Below are positions 26,695 to 35,433 of a DNA stretch of 55,092 nt, piece by piece; positions within the stretch are counted from its first letter, which is position 1, and each line of letters opens with the position of its first letter. The position numbers and the translations under genes were made by a program. The notes under the pieces are model-generated. The model was not told the origin of the DNA and ran no database searches. It saw nothing but the letters and a program-made list of their open reading frames with translations. Source of the DNA: Pseudomonas atagonensis (lineage in GTDB: Bacteria; Pseudomonadota; Gammaproteobacteria; Pseudomonadales; Pseudomonadaceae); the NCBI RefSeq assembly GCF_011369485.1, contig NZ_VXCA01000002.1:1-55092 (forward strand). Direction: 5' to 3'.

Positions 26695-27020
26695 TGCTGC
26701 TTGCGCTGTTGCTGTGCTATGCCGGGTTCACCGCGCTGTGTCTGTCGATGCCTCGACACCACGACGAATTGCTCGGCAACAAGCCGTCGCCTCGACGCCG
26801 TCGGGGGCTGAACCTGGCCGGATGGTTGCTGCTGGTTTTGTCGTTGTGGGCCGCCGTCGCCGCGAATGGCTGGGGTTTCGGTCTGGTCGACTGGTTCGCC
26901 GTGTTGATGCTCAGCGCATTGGCGTTGGTGTTGCTGATGCCGTATCAGCCACGTCTGGTGCTCGGTTTGGCCGGGGTCAGTCTGCTGGCCAGCCCGGTCG
27001 CTGCATGGGCGCAGTGCTGA
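26694..27020 (+). CDS. DUF3325 small membrane protein
   Basis: 108 residues with about three hydrophobic spans. MLLALLLCYAGFTALCLSMPRHHDELLG is the DUF3325 beginning. It overlaps the PepSY stop by one base, implying translational coupling. The family occurs almost only with PepSY and DUF3649 genes in iron loci; no biochemical role is known. Confidence 0.82.
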   Translation: MLLALLLCYAGFTALCLSMPRHHDELLGNKPSPRRRRGLNLAGWLLLVLSLWAAVAANGWGFGLVDWFAVLMLSALALVLLMPYQPRLVLGLAGVSLLASPVAAWAQC

Positions 27021-27021
27021 A

Positions 27022-27588
27022 GTGCTGATCGGTCTGCCACCGGAATCGCGCGACGATGAGCCACGTGGCGCGCGTGCACATTTTCTTCAGGTGTTTTTGT
27101 CCCAGCGTTCGCAAATGGAAGCGCTGGTGAATCGGCGCGTCGGTTGCCGGGCGACGGCGGCGGATCTGGTGCAGGATCTGTTTCTGCGCTTCTGGCGGCG
27201 GCCATTGGTGCAAGTCGAGGAGCTCAGCACTTACTTGCTGCGCTGCGCCGGCAACATCGCCATCGACCATCTGCGCAGCGAAGGCACGCGGGTGCGCGTC
27301 AACGAAGGTTGGCAACCGGAGGAGCCGGACAGCCACGGCAGCGAACCGCAAGCCGCGCTCGAAGCCGGCAATGATTTACGCCACGTCGAAGCGGCGTTGC
27401 GCGCCTTGCCTGAGCGCACGCGGCAGATCTTTTTGCTCAATCGCATCCACGGCCGCAAGTACGCGGAAATCGCCAAAGCCATGGGCCTGTCCCAAAGCGC
27501 CGTGGAAAAACATATGATGCGCGCCCTCGAGGCCTGCAAGGCCAGCCTGCGCGACCCCGCGCCACGTCTGCCAGGGAAAGCACCGTGA
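27022..27588 (+). CDS. FecI/FpvI-like ECF sigma factor (second system)
   Basis: 188 residues. Region 2 is LVNRRVGCRATAADLVQDLFLRFW; region 4 is LPERTRQIFLLNRIHGRKYAEIAKAMGLSQSAVEKHMMRAL. The start is GTG at 27022, one base after the DUF3325 stop, with no independent ribosome-binding site, so translation is probably coupled. This ties the reductase genes and the second sigma/anti-sigma pair into one transcript. It is much diverged from the first sigma of this window. Confidence 0.9.
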   Translation: MLIGLPPESRDDEPRGARAHFLQVFLSQRSQMEALVNRRVGCRATAADLVQDLFLRFWRRPLVQVEELSTYLLRCAGNIAIDHLRSEGTRVRVNEGWQPEEPDSHGSEPQAALEAGNDLRHVEAALRALPERTRQIFLLNRIHGRKYAEIAKAMGLSQSAVEKHMMRALEACKASLRDPAPRLPGKAP

Positions 27589-28574
27589 ATTCAACCGACA
27601 CCGTCACCCCGACGCCCGCTCAGGAGCAGGAGGCCTTGGCCTGGTTGAGCCTGTTGCATGACCGGCCGAGCGCGGGCGATCAACTGACCTTCAGTCAATG
27701 GCTGCACGCTGACCAGGCTCATGCAGAGGCGTACGCGCAGGCGCAGGTCATCTGGGAATTGAGTGAAGGGCCGGCGCGAACCCTGGCCGATGAAGAGGCG
27801 CAGGCGTTGCAGGGCTACCTCAATGCGATTGATCGCCCACGCCGATCGCCACTTTTGCGCGGGGCAGGCGCACTGGCGATGGCGGCGTGTCTGCTGCTGA
27901 TGGTCAGCCTCGGCACAGGATGGCAGCCACAGCGCTGGGTCGATGATCTGGGCGCCGATTATGTCTCTGCTCCCGGCGAAATTCGCACCGTGACGCTGGC
28001 CGATCAATCGCAAGTCACGCTGGACGCCGACAGCGCCATCGCTGTGGATTTCAGCCACGGCGAACGTCATGTGCACTTGCGCCGTGGCGCTGGTTTTTTC
28101 AGCGTGACGCACACCGGTGAGCCGTTCGTGGTCGCGGCGGAAAAAGGTCAGGCGAGGGTGCTCGGTACGCAATTCGAAGTACGTCTGCAACCCCATGGTG
28201 CGCAGGTCACAGTGTTGTCCGGGCGCGTGGGGGTGACGGCGAATCCTCAGGGCGAGCAGCAGATTCTCACGGCTGGTCAGCAGGTGGCTTACGGTGAAGG
28301 AACGGCAGAAAAACTTCACCCGGTCGACAGCGAGGCACAACTGGCCTGGCGTCAGGGCTGGCTGACGTATTACAAGTCGACGCTGGCCGATGTGGTGGCG
28401 GATTTGCGGCGCTATTACCCTGGCCGCATCGTGCTGCTCAACGATGAACTGGCGGTGCGCAAAGTCAGCGGCAGTTTTCCGAGCAAGGATCCCCAGGCAA
28501 TTCTCAACTCCCTGCAAGGGGTTTTGGGGTTTGAGCAGCATCAGGTGCTGGGGCATCTGATCATTTTGCGTTGA
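27585..28574 (+). CDS. FecR-type anti-sigma factor (second system)
   Basis: 329 residues with a DUF4880 N-terminus (QEALAWLSLLHDRPSAGDQLTFSQWLHADQAHAEAYAQ), one membrane span (GALAMAACLLLMVSLG, ~94-109), a FecR domain and a C-terminal STN-contacting part. It starts with GTG overlapping the sigma stop by four bases. Its last 13 codons (EQHQVLGHLIILR) lie inside the first copy of a tandem repeat; three further noncoding copies of this gene end follow. Confidence 0.9.
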   Translation: MNSTDTVTPTPAQEQEALAWLSLLHDRPSAGDQLTFSQWLHADQAHAEAYAQAQVIWELSEGPARTLADEEAQALQGYLNAIDRPRRSPLLRGAGALAMAACLLLMVSLGTGWQPQRWVDDLGADYVSAPGEIRTVTLADQSQVTLDADSAIAVDFSHGERHVHLRRGAGFFSVTHTGEPFVVAAEKGQARVLGTQFEVRLQPHGAQVTVLSGRVGVTANPQGEQQILTAGQQVAYGEGTAEKLHPVDSEAQLAWRQGWLTYYKSTLADVVADLRRYYPGRIVLLNDELAVRKVSGSFPSKDPQAILNSLQGVLGFEQHQVLGHLIILR

Positions 28575-28989
28575 GGCCATCGGCCTCTTCGGGAGCAAGC
28601 CCCCTCCCACATTTGAGATGTAATTGCTCTGTGGGAGGAGGCGGTGAGCAGCATCAGGTGCTGGGGCATCTGATCATTTTGCGTTGAAACCACCGGCCTC
28701 TTCGGGAGCAAGCCCCCTCCCACATTTGAGATGTAATTGCTCTGTGGGAGGGGGCGGTGAGCAGCATCAGGTGCTGGGGCATCTGATCATTTTGCGTTGA
28801 AACCACAGGCCTCTTCGGGAGCAAGCCCCCTCCCACATTTGAGATGTAATTGCTCTGTGGGAGGGGGCGGTGAGCAGCATCAGGTGCTGGGTCATCTGAT
28901 CATTTTGCGTTGAAACCACCGGCCTCTTCGGGAGCAAGCCCCCTCCCACATTTGAAATGCAATTGCTCTGTGGGAGGGGGCTTGCTCCC
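28532..28989. repeat. 113-bp tandem repeat fusing the anti-sigma gene end to a REP element (4 copies)
   Basis: The start of the unit, TGAGCAGCATCAGGTGCTGG, occurs at 28532, 28645, 28758 and 28871, exactly 113 bases apart. Each unit holds the last ~42 bases of the second fecR gene, then a REP arm (GGGAGCAAGCCCCCTCCCAC), a short spacer and the start of the opposite REP arm. In units 1-3 that second arm is cut after GTGGGAGG(A/G)GGC and joined to the next gene-end copy. Only the fourth unit has the complete second arm, ending in GCTTGCTCCCGAAG. Units differ by a few bases. This fills most of the 553-base gap before the receptor. Confidence 0.95.
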
Positions 28990-29020
28990 GAAGACGTCCG
29001 CACCGACAACAGACGTCCAG

Positions 29021-29036
29021 AAAAATATTTTCATTT
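29021..29036 (+). promoter_or_regulatory. Candidate ECF-sigma promoter motif upstream of the second receptor
   Basis: AAAAATATTTTCATTT lies 92 bases before the receptor start and just downstream of the tandem repeat. It shares AAAAATATT and TCATTT with the site before the first receptor. Low confidence. Confidence 0.4.
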
Positions 29037-29127
29037 TGGGGGTGAGGTAAACCTGAGCCCCATCCGTGTAGTGACTGAAACTGCGAGTCATTCGCATCCG
29101 TTGCGGTTCTACACAGGTCATTGAGCA

Positions 29128-31557
29128 ATGAAGTCCAGGGCAAAATCGGGTTCGGTCAAACAGTGGTTGGGCGTGTCGGCGTTGAGTTTTTCCGCATTGG
29201 CGTTGTTGCCGATGAGCGTGGCGCTGGGCGCTGAAACCGTCAGCAGCCCGGCGCAAAAGCAGTTCAATTTCGCACTGGCCGCCAAACCGCTGCCGCAAGC
29301 CCTGAGCGATTTCAGCCGCGTCACCGGGCAAAGCGTGGTTTATACCGATGAAGCGCCGTACGGCCTGACAGCGCCAGCGGTCAATGGTCAGATGAGCGCC
29401 GAGCAAGCATTGCAACGTCTGCTCACGGGTTCCGGCCTGAGCTTTCGTCGCACCGACAGCCACACGCTGGCGCTGGAACCGCAACCCACCGCAGGTGCGC
29501 TTAACCTCGGCGCCACCACCATCACATCGATGCGCGACGAATCGATGAGCTATCAGCCGCCGCCAACCAGCTCAGTGATGCGCTCCTCGGCCTCTTTGCA
29601 GGAAGTGCCGCAGACCGTCAACGTCATCCCGGCACAAGTCATCCGCGATCAGGCGCCGCGCAACCTCGACGATGCGCTGGCCAACGTCAGCGGCATCACC
29701 CAGGGCAACACCTTGGGCAGCACCCAGGACTCGGTGATGACACGCGGTTTCGGCGACAACCGCAACGGTTCGATCATGCGCGACGGCATGCCGATCGTGC
29801 AGGGCCGCGGGATGAATGCCACGGTGGATCGCGTCGAAGTGCTCAAGGGTCCGGCGTCATTGCTCTATGGGATTCAAGACCCGGGCGGCGTGGTCAACCT
29901 GGTCAGCAAAAAGCCTGAACTCACGCCCTACAACGCCGTGACCCTGCGCGGCTCTACCTACGGCGACGGCAAGAACGGCAGCGGCGGCAGCTTTGACAGT
30001 ACCGGGCCACTGGGCGATTCCGGACTGGCCTATCGCATGGTCCTTGATCACGAAGACGAAGATTACTGGCGCAACTACGGCACCCACCGCGAAACCTTGA
30101 TTGCCCCGTCGCTGGCCTGGTACGGCGAGCGCACCAAGCTGTTGTTCGCTTACGAACACCGTGAATTCCTCACGCCGTTCGACCGCGGCACGTTGATCGA
30201 TCCGCGCACCAACCATCCGCTGGACATCTCGCGCAAGGAACGTCTCGACGAGCCGTTCAACGACATGGAAGGGCGTTCGGACTTGTATCACTTCGAGGCC
30301 GATCACGAACTCAACGACGACTGGAAAGCCCACTTCGGCTACAGCTGGAACCGCGAAACCTATGACGCCAGCCAGGTCCGCGTGACCGCCATCGATACTA
30401 AAAAGGGCACCCTGACTCGCAGCATGGACGGCACCCATGGCGCTATCAGCACCGACCGTTTCACCACTGCCAGTCTTGAGGGCAAGGTCAACGTACTGGG
30501 CATGCAGCATGACCTGGTGTTCGGCGTCGATGACGAGTACCGAAAAATCTACCGCGCCGACCTGATCCGCCAGAAAAGCCTGACCACGTTCAGCTACCTC
30601 AATCCGGTCTACGGCCGAGAAGTCGAAGGCACCACGGTCAGCGCGGCAGACAGCGCGCAGACCGATTTGCTGCGCAGCGATTCGGTGTTTCTGCAGGACT
30701 CGATTCACCTCAACGACCAGTGGATTCTGGTCGCCGGCGGGCGCTTCCAGGAGTACGACCAGTACGCCGGCAAAGGCGTGCCATTCAAGGCCAACACCGA
30801 CAGCAATGGCCAGAAATGGGTGCCGCGCGCGGGCCTGGTGTATCGCTATACCGATGAGCTGTCGTTCTACGGCAGCTACACCGAATCGTTCAAACCCAAC
30901 TCGACCATCGCACCGTTGAGCGGCAGCAGCACCGTGCTCGACGGCAGCATCGCGCCGGAAGAAGCCAAGTCCTGGGAGCTAGGGGCGCGGCTGGACATGC
31001 CGGGACGGATCACCGGTAACGTCGCCCTGTTCGACATCAAGAAACGCAACGTGCTGGTGGCCAACTCCGAAGGCCCGACGACGATTTACAGTGCAGCGGG
31101 CGAGGTGCGTTCGCGCGGTCTGGAGGTGGACTTGACCGGCCAGTTGAGCGACCGCTGGAGCATGATCGGTAGCTACGCCTACACCGATGCCGAGGTCACT
31201 GAAGACCCGACGTACAAGGGCAAGCGCTTGCAGAACGTGGCGAAGAATTCCGGCTCGTTGTCGGCGGTGTACGACTTCGGCAGCGTGATCGGCGGCGATC
31301 AACTGCGCGTCGGCGCTGGCGCGCGTTACGTCGGCGAACGCGCCGGCAACGCGGTGAATGATTTCGACCTGCCGGGCTACACCGTGGCCGATGCGTTTGC
31401 GACCTACGACACCAGGGTCGAAGGGCAGAAGGTCAAGTTTCAGCTCAATGTGAAGAACCTGTTTGACCGCACTTACTACACCTCGGCGGCGAGCCGGTTC
31501 TTTGTGTCGATGGGCGATTCGCGGCAGGTTTCGTTGTCGAGTACGTTGGAGTTCTAG
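29128..31557 (+). CDS. TonB-dependent siderophore receptor with STN domain (FpvA/FoxA-like)
   Basis: 809 residues. A signal peptide (LGVSALSFSALALLPMSVALG-AE) precedes the STN domain (FNFALAAKPLPQALSDFSRVTGQSVVYTDEAPYGL). The plug is QTVNVIPAQVIRDQAPRNLDDALANVSGI... VEVLKGPASLLYGIQDPGGVVNLVSKKP, the siderophore-receptor type. The barrel ends with Phe (SSTLEF). It is probably induced through the sigma/anti-sigma pair just upstream. The ligand is probably a hydroxamate or similar siderophore, judged from the receptor subtype only. A repeat-rich gap separates it from the anti-sigma gene, so it likely has its own promoter. Confidence 0.92.
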   Translation: MKSRAKSGSVKQWLGVSALSFSALALLPMSVALGAETVSSPAQKQFNFALAAKPLPQALSDFSRVTGQSVVYTDEAPYGLTAPAVNGQMSAEQALQRLLTGSGLSFRRTDSHTLALEPQPTAGALNLGATTITSMRDESMSYQPPPTSSVMRSSASLQEVPQTVNVIPAQVIRDQAPRNLDDALANVSGITQGNTLGSTQDSVMTRGFGDNRNGSIMRDGMPIVQGRGMNATVDRVEVLKGPASLLYGIQDPGGVVNLVSKKPELTPYNAVTLRGSTYGDGKNGSGGSFDSTGPLGDSGLAYRMVLDHEDEDYWRNYGTHRETLIAPSLAWYGERTKLLFAYEHREFLTPFDRGTLIDPRTNHPLDISRKERLDEPFNDMEGRSDLYHFEADHELNDDWKAHFGYSWNRETYDASQVRVTAIDTKKGTLTRSMDGTHGAISTDRFTTASLEGKVNVLGMQHDLVFGVDDEYRKIYRADLIRQKSLTTFSYLNPVYGREVEGTTVSAADSAQTDLLRSDSVFLQDSIHLNDQWILVAGGRFQEYDQYAGKGVPFKANTDSNGQKWVPRAGLVYRYTDELSFYGSYTESFKPNSTIAPLSGSSTVLDGSIAPEEAKSWELGARLDMPGRITGNVALFDIKKRNVLVANSEGPTTIYSAAGEVRSRGLEVDLTGQLSDRWSMIGSYAYTDAEVTEDPTYKGKRLQNVAKNSGSLSAVYDFGSVIGGDQLRVGAGARYVGERAGNAVNDFDLPGYTVADAFATYDTRVEGQKVKFQLNVKNLFDRTYYTSAASRFFVSMGDSRQVSLSSTLEF

Positions 31558-31571
31558 AGCAGAATCAAAAG

Positions 31572-31731
31572 CCACCCTCACCCCAGCCCTCTCCCAAAGG
31601 GAGAGAGGGAAAGGGCGCAGAGTTTCATGCTTTTCAGAGTTTGAGTTCAGCTCGATTTTTCAGGTCGATGTCACTCAAAAGAACAGCTCGGTCAGTCCCC
31701 TCTCCCTTTGGGAGAGGGCTAGGGTGAGGGG
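31572..31731. repeat. Inverted-repeat element (CCCTCACCC...CTCTCCC family)
   Basis: The left arm contains CCCTCACCCCAGCCCTCTCC and the right arm is its near-complete inverse (GGAGAGGGCTAGGGTGAGGG), separated by ~80 AT-richer bases. It fills the gap between the converging receptor and AraC genes and could act as a transcription barrier. I recognise it as a dispersed Pseudomonas repeat from memory. Confidence 0.8.
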
Positions 31732-31738
31732 AAAAGCC

Positions 31739-32614
31739 TCAACGCAAAAACGCCTGCCGATACTCGCCAGGTGTTCCCCCCAACACCTGCCTGAACCGAT
31801 TGGTGAAGTGGCTCGCACTGGCAAACCCGCAGGCCAATGCAATCTCCCCCAGCGGCAACGCTGTCCCGCGCAACAATTCGCGCGCCCGGCTCAAGCGCCG
31901 CGCCAGCACGTATTGGTGCGGTGGCAAGCCGAAAGTCACGCGAAACATCCGCGCAAAGTGGTATTCCGACAACGCGCACAACCCGGCCAGTTGCCCGAGG
32001 CTGATCGGCTCGGCCAACTGACTGTCGATGAACTCCACCAATTGCCGACGCTGATGCGGCGCCAACCCGCCCTTCAGACGCAAACCCTGACGGGCACCGA
32101 CCTGGCTGAGCAACGTGTGGCTGATCAATTCATGGGCAATGCTGCTGGTCAGCAGACGTTCGGCCGGCTCGTCCCAGTTCAGGTTGAGCAGTTGCCGAAA
32201 GCGTTGCGCCTGCTGCGGATCTTCCAGAAAGGTTTGCTCGCGCAACTGCATTTCACGCGGTTCACGATCCAGCAAAGTGACGCAGCCGAGGGCGAATTGT
32301 TCAGCGCTGAAGTACAGGTGCGCCAAGCGGATATCACCGTTGATGACCCAGCCAGACTCGTGATCGGCCGGCAGAATGCACAATTTGTCTGGCCCCCCCT
32401 TGTGCCCTGGCAGACCGCGACGAAAGGTGCCGGTACCGCCGGCGATATAGCAGGAGAGGGTGTGATGGCTCGGCGCTTCGTATTCCTGAGCGTCGTGGTG
32501 GTTGGTCCACAGGGCTGCGGACAAGCCGTCACCGAGCTCGGCACTGTGCAGCAGACGTGCATTCGGCGAGCGGTTAAGCGCTTGAAAGACTTGCAGGGTA
32601 TCGATGGCGGCCAT
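31739..32614 (-). CDS. AraC family transcriptional regulator
   Basis: 291 residues. The N-terminal half is a cupin-like effector region. The C-terminal ~100 residues hold two helix-turn-helix motifs (ISLGQLAGLCALSEYHFARMFRVTFGLPPHQYVLARRLSRA and LGEIALACGFASASHFTNRFRQVLGGTPGEYRQ). It is divergent from an EamA exporter gene (140-base gap), the likely target. The inducer is unknown. Confidence 0.88.
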   Translation of the reverse strand: MAAIDTLQVFQALNRSPNARLLHSAELGDGLSAALWTNHHDAQEYEAPSHHTLSCYIAGGTGTFRRGLPGHKGGPDKLCILPADHESGWVINGDIRLAHLYFSAEQFALGCVTLLDREPREMQLREQTFLEDPQQAQRFRQLLNLNWDEPAERLLTSSIAHELISHTLLSQVGARQGLRLKGGLAPHQRRQLVEFIDSQLAEPISLGQLAGLCALSEYHFARMFRVTFGLPPHQYVLARRLSRARELLRGTALPLGEIALACGFASASHFTNRFRQVLGGTPGEYRQAFLR

Positions 32615-32753
32615 GATCGGTTCTCTTCAACGCCTTGCATCCTACTCCGTAGACGCCGCGCTGCCAGCCTGTCGCCGGACAAAAGCGCAAGATTGTGCAA
32701 GCGTGATTCAAACACTGCGGCGGACACTGAAAGCCAATTGAGGAGTGTGCGCC

Positions 32754-33656
32754 ATGAACCTTTCGCTGTATCTGTTGACCGTGCTGATCTGGGGCACCAC
32801 CTGGATTGCCTTGAAATGGCAATTGGGAGTGGTGGCGATTCCGGTGTCGATTGTCTATCGCTTCGGCCTCGCGGCGCTGGTGCTGTTTGCGTTGTTGCTG
32901 CTCAGTCGTCGGCTGCAACCGATGAACCGGCGTGGACACTTGATTTGCGTGGCGCAGGGGTTGTGCCTGTTCTGCGTCAACTTCATGTGCTTTCTGACCG
33001 CCAGTCAGTGGATTCCCAGTGGTCTGGTGGCGGTGGTGTTTTCCACCGCAACCTTGTGGAACGCGCTCAACGCACGGGTGTTCTTCGGTCAGCGGATAGC
33101 CCGTAACGTGCTCATGGGCGGTGCGCTGGGGCTGTTTGGCCTGGGGATGTTGTTCTGGCCGGAGCTTGCGGGTCATCACGCCAGCCCGCAAACCTTGCTC
33201 GGCCTGGGCCTGGCGCTGTGTGGCACGTTGTGTTTTTCGGCGGGCAACATGCTCTCGAGTTTGCAGCAGAAGGCCGGGCTCAAACCTCTGACGACCAACG
33301 CCTGGGGCATGGCCTATGGCGCGGCGATGTTGTCGGTGTGGTGCCTGGTCAAAGACATTCCGTTCGACATGGACTGGTCACCGCGCTATGTCGGGGCGCT
33401 GTTGTATCTGGTGATCCCGGGTTCGGTGATCGGGTTTACCGCGTATCTGACATTGGTCGGACGCATGGGGCCGGAGCGTGCGGCGTACTGCACGGTGCTG
33501 TTCCCGGTAGTGGCGTTGAACGTTTCGGCGTTTGCCGAAGGGTACCAATGGACTGCTCCGGCGCTCGTCGGCCTGGTACTGGTGATGCTGGGTAACGTAC
33601 TGGTGTTTCGCAAGGTGCCAGCCAAGGTTTTGCCAACCTCTGCAAAGTTGGCCTGA
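32754..33656 (+). CDS. EamA family (DMT) transporter
   Basis: 300 residues with ten membrane spans in two EamA halves (LYLLTVLIWGTTWIALKWQLG...; AWGMAYGAAMLSVWCLV...). The ATG at 32754 is preferred over GTG 32745 because AGGAG (32741-32745) is spaced eight bases before it. The family exports amino acids or metabolites, and the substrate is not readable here. It is divergent from the AraC gene. Confidence 0.88.
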   Translation: MNLSLYLLTVLIWGTTWIALKWQLGVVAIPVSIVYRFGLAALVLFALLLLSRRLQPMNRRGHLICVAQGLCLFCVNFMCFLTASQWIPSGLVAVVFSTATLWNALNARVFFGQRIARNVLMGGALGLFGLGMLFWPELAGHHASPQTLLGLGLALCGTLCFSAGNMLSSLQQKAGLKPLTTNAWGMAYGAAMLSVWCLVKDIPFDMDWSPRYVGALLYLVIPGSVIGFTAYLTLVGRMGPERAAYCTVLFPVVALNVSAFAEGYQWTAPALVGLVLVMLGNVLVFRKVPAKVLPTSAKLA

Positions 33657-33682
33657 GCAGGAAAGTGACGAGCACTGAATGT

Positions 33683-34192
33683 TCAGCGCTCGATGCGTAA
33701 TGCGATGTAAATCAGCAGCGGCAATATGAAATCGACAATATGCCTGGCCCAATCGTTGGCGTTCCAGGTTTGTGAGGTGTCCATGTCGAACCATTCGACA
33801 CCGATAACTTGCAGACAGACGTAATAGACAAACGTGGCAAGTAACAAACCAATGATCGAGTATTTTTTTGCCTCGTGAAATTCCTCTGCCGAAGCATTGA
33901 GTTTTCGGCAGAGATGAAAAGCTCCCAACAGGCAAAAGGCGGTGTAGATCACCTCCATGGTAATGATCAGCCAATAAATTCGGTGGTGCAGCATCGGCGA
34001 TTCAATGGCCCGGTAGCGGATGTTGTCATTGATTTGAGTCGTGTCCATGCTCAGCACATGGCCGACGTACTCATAGTTCGATGAATAGTCAGTGAAGTTG
34101 CTGAACATGACCAGCAAGCCGAAGAAACTGAAGTAAGTCATCAAAGTGACTTTGCTGTAGCGAATGAGTTTGTCAGTGGTCAAGTTGCTCAA
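33683..34192 (-). CDS. DUF2165 family small integral membrane protein
   Basis: 169 residues with four hydrophobic spans. The pattern FFGLLVMFSNFTDYSSNYEYVGHVLSMDTT and the C-terminal WFDMDTSQTWNANDWARHIVDFILPLLIYIAL match DUF2165. Function unknown. The gene is clearly more AT-rich than its neighbours. Only 26 bases separate its stop from that of the convergent EamA gene, and a small hairpin (CGAGCACTGAA paired with TTCAGCGCTCG) spans its end. Confidence 0.75.
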   Translation of the reverse strand: MSNLTTDKLIRYSKVTLMTYFSFFGLLVMFSNFTDYSSNYEYVGHVLSMDTTQINDNIRYRAIESPMLHHRIYWLIITMEVIYTAFCLLGAFHLCRKLNASAEEFHEAKKYSIIGLLLATFVYYVCLQVIGVEWFDMDTSQTWNANDWARHIVDFILPLLIYIALRIER

Positions 34193-34318
34193 GTTTGTTG
34201 CTCTCCCTAACGTCGTGCCGTGAAGTTGATAGCGGGAACGTTTATAACCTGAGTTTTTTTATTTGGCCCTGGAGTTGAATTGCAAGTTGTGTTCAGTGTT
34301 GATGGTCGGAATAAATGG

Positions 34319-34352
34319 CGGGCAAGTATCACGTGATACTTGCCCGTTTTTT
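34319..34352. terminator. Perfect 28-base palindrome with T-tract
   Basis: A perfect 28-base inverted repeat (34319-34346) centred on CACGTG is followed by TTTTTT on the plus strand and abuts the stop of the leftward hydroxyacid dehydrogenase gene. Its T-run faces right, where no rightward gene precedes it closely. On the minus strand no T-run follows, but the stem itself is very strong. Confidence 0.65.
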
Positions 34353-35326
34353 CAGCCGCGCCAGACTTGCGGATTGACCAGATCCTGCGGGCGTTCGCCG
34401 AGCAGGGCGCTGCGCAGATTGGCAAGGGCGCGGTTGGCCATGGCTTCGCGGGTTTCGTTTGTAGCTGAGCCGATGTGCGGCAATGTCACGGCGTTTTTCA
34501 GCTGGAACAGCGGCGACTCGGCCAGCGGTTCTTTTTCGTAGACATCCAGGCCTGCGCCGCGGATCTGGTTGTTTTGCAGGGCGGCGATCAGTGCCGGTTC
34601 GTCGACTACCGGGCCGCGGGCGATGTTGACCAGAATGGCGTCTGGTTTCATCAGGCCCAGTTCACGGGTGCTGATCAGGTGGCGAGTCTTGTCGCTGAGT
34701 GGTACCACCAGGCAGACGAAATCGGCTTCGGCGAGCAACTGGTCGAGGCTGCGAAATTGTGCGCCGAGTTCATTTTCCAGTTCAGTCTTACGGCTGTTGC
34801 CGCTGTAGATGATCGGCATGTTGAAGCCGAAACGACCACGACGGGCGATGGCGGCACCGATGTTGCCCATGCCGACGATGCCCAAGGTTTTGCCGTGTAC
34901 ATCGCAGCCGAACAGCGGGGCGCCGACGCTGGCTTGCCATTGGCCGGCCTTGGTCCAGGCGTCGAGTTCGGCGACGCGGCGGGCACTGCTCATGATCAGG
35001 GCGAAGGCGAGGTCGGCGGTGCTTTCGGTGAGCACGTCGGGGGTGTTGGTGAGCATGATCCCGCGTTCGTTGAAGTAGTCGAGGTCGTAGTTGTCGTAGC
35101 CGACCGAGACACTGGAGACCACTTCGAGTTTCGCGGCGTTTTCAAGTTGGGCTTTGCCGAGTTTGCGGCCGACGCCGATGAGACCGTGGGCGTGGGGCAG
35201 GGCTTCGTTGAACTGGGCGTTGATGTCACCGTTTTTCGGGTTAGGGACGATGACGTCAAACTCTTGTTGCAGGCGTTCGATCATGGGCGGGGTGATACGG
35301 CTGAAGGCCAGGACTGTTTTTTTCAT
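34352..35326 (-). CDS. D-2-hydroxyacid dehydrogenase (GhrB/2-ketogluconate reductase type)
   Basis: 324 residues. The family reduces 2-keto acids such as glyoxylate, hydroxypyruvate or 2-ketogluconate with NAD(P)H. The Rossmann loop is GIVGMGNIGAAIARR. The catalytic triad is visible as Arg in NIARGPVVDE, Glu in DVYEKEPL and His in LPHIGSAT. Substrate preference cannot be told; similarity to TkrA/GhrB is from memory. It stands alone on its strand. Confidence 0.88.
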   Translation of the reverse strand: MKKTVLAFSRITPPMIERLQQEFDVIVPNPKNGDINAQFNEALPHAHGLIGVGRKLGKAQLENAAKLEVVSSVSVGYDNYDLDYFNERGIMLTNTPDVLTESTADLAFALIMSSARRVAELDAWTKAGQWQASVGAPLFGCDVHGKTLGIVGMGNIGAAIARRGRFGFNMPIIYSGNSRKTELENELGAQFRSLDQLLAEADFVCLVVPLSDKTRHLISTRELGLMKPDAILVNIARGPVVDEPALIAALQNNQIRGAGLDVYEKEPLAESPLFQLKNAVTLPHIGSATNETREAMANRALANLRSALLGERPQDLVNPQVWRG

Positions 35327-35433
35327 CGCTTTGGACTCGGCTTCGGGGCTTTATTGCCAAGCAAGCTAACATTTATTTGTGGAGTTTGGCTTGTTCTTGG
35401 CGGCCTCTGGGCCGACCAGGCTTTTGGGGTTTT

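Noticed and set aside
28532..28989. Regular repeat array considered as CRISPR
   Set aside because: Units are 113 bases and nearly identical throughout, with no variable spacers; they consist of a gene end and a REP element.
28541..29009. Repeated short minus-strand frames (MGGGLLPKRP...) in the tandem array
   Set aside because: They are translations of the REP sequence and recur wherever that REP occurs; no ribosome-binding site or family.
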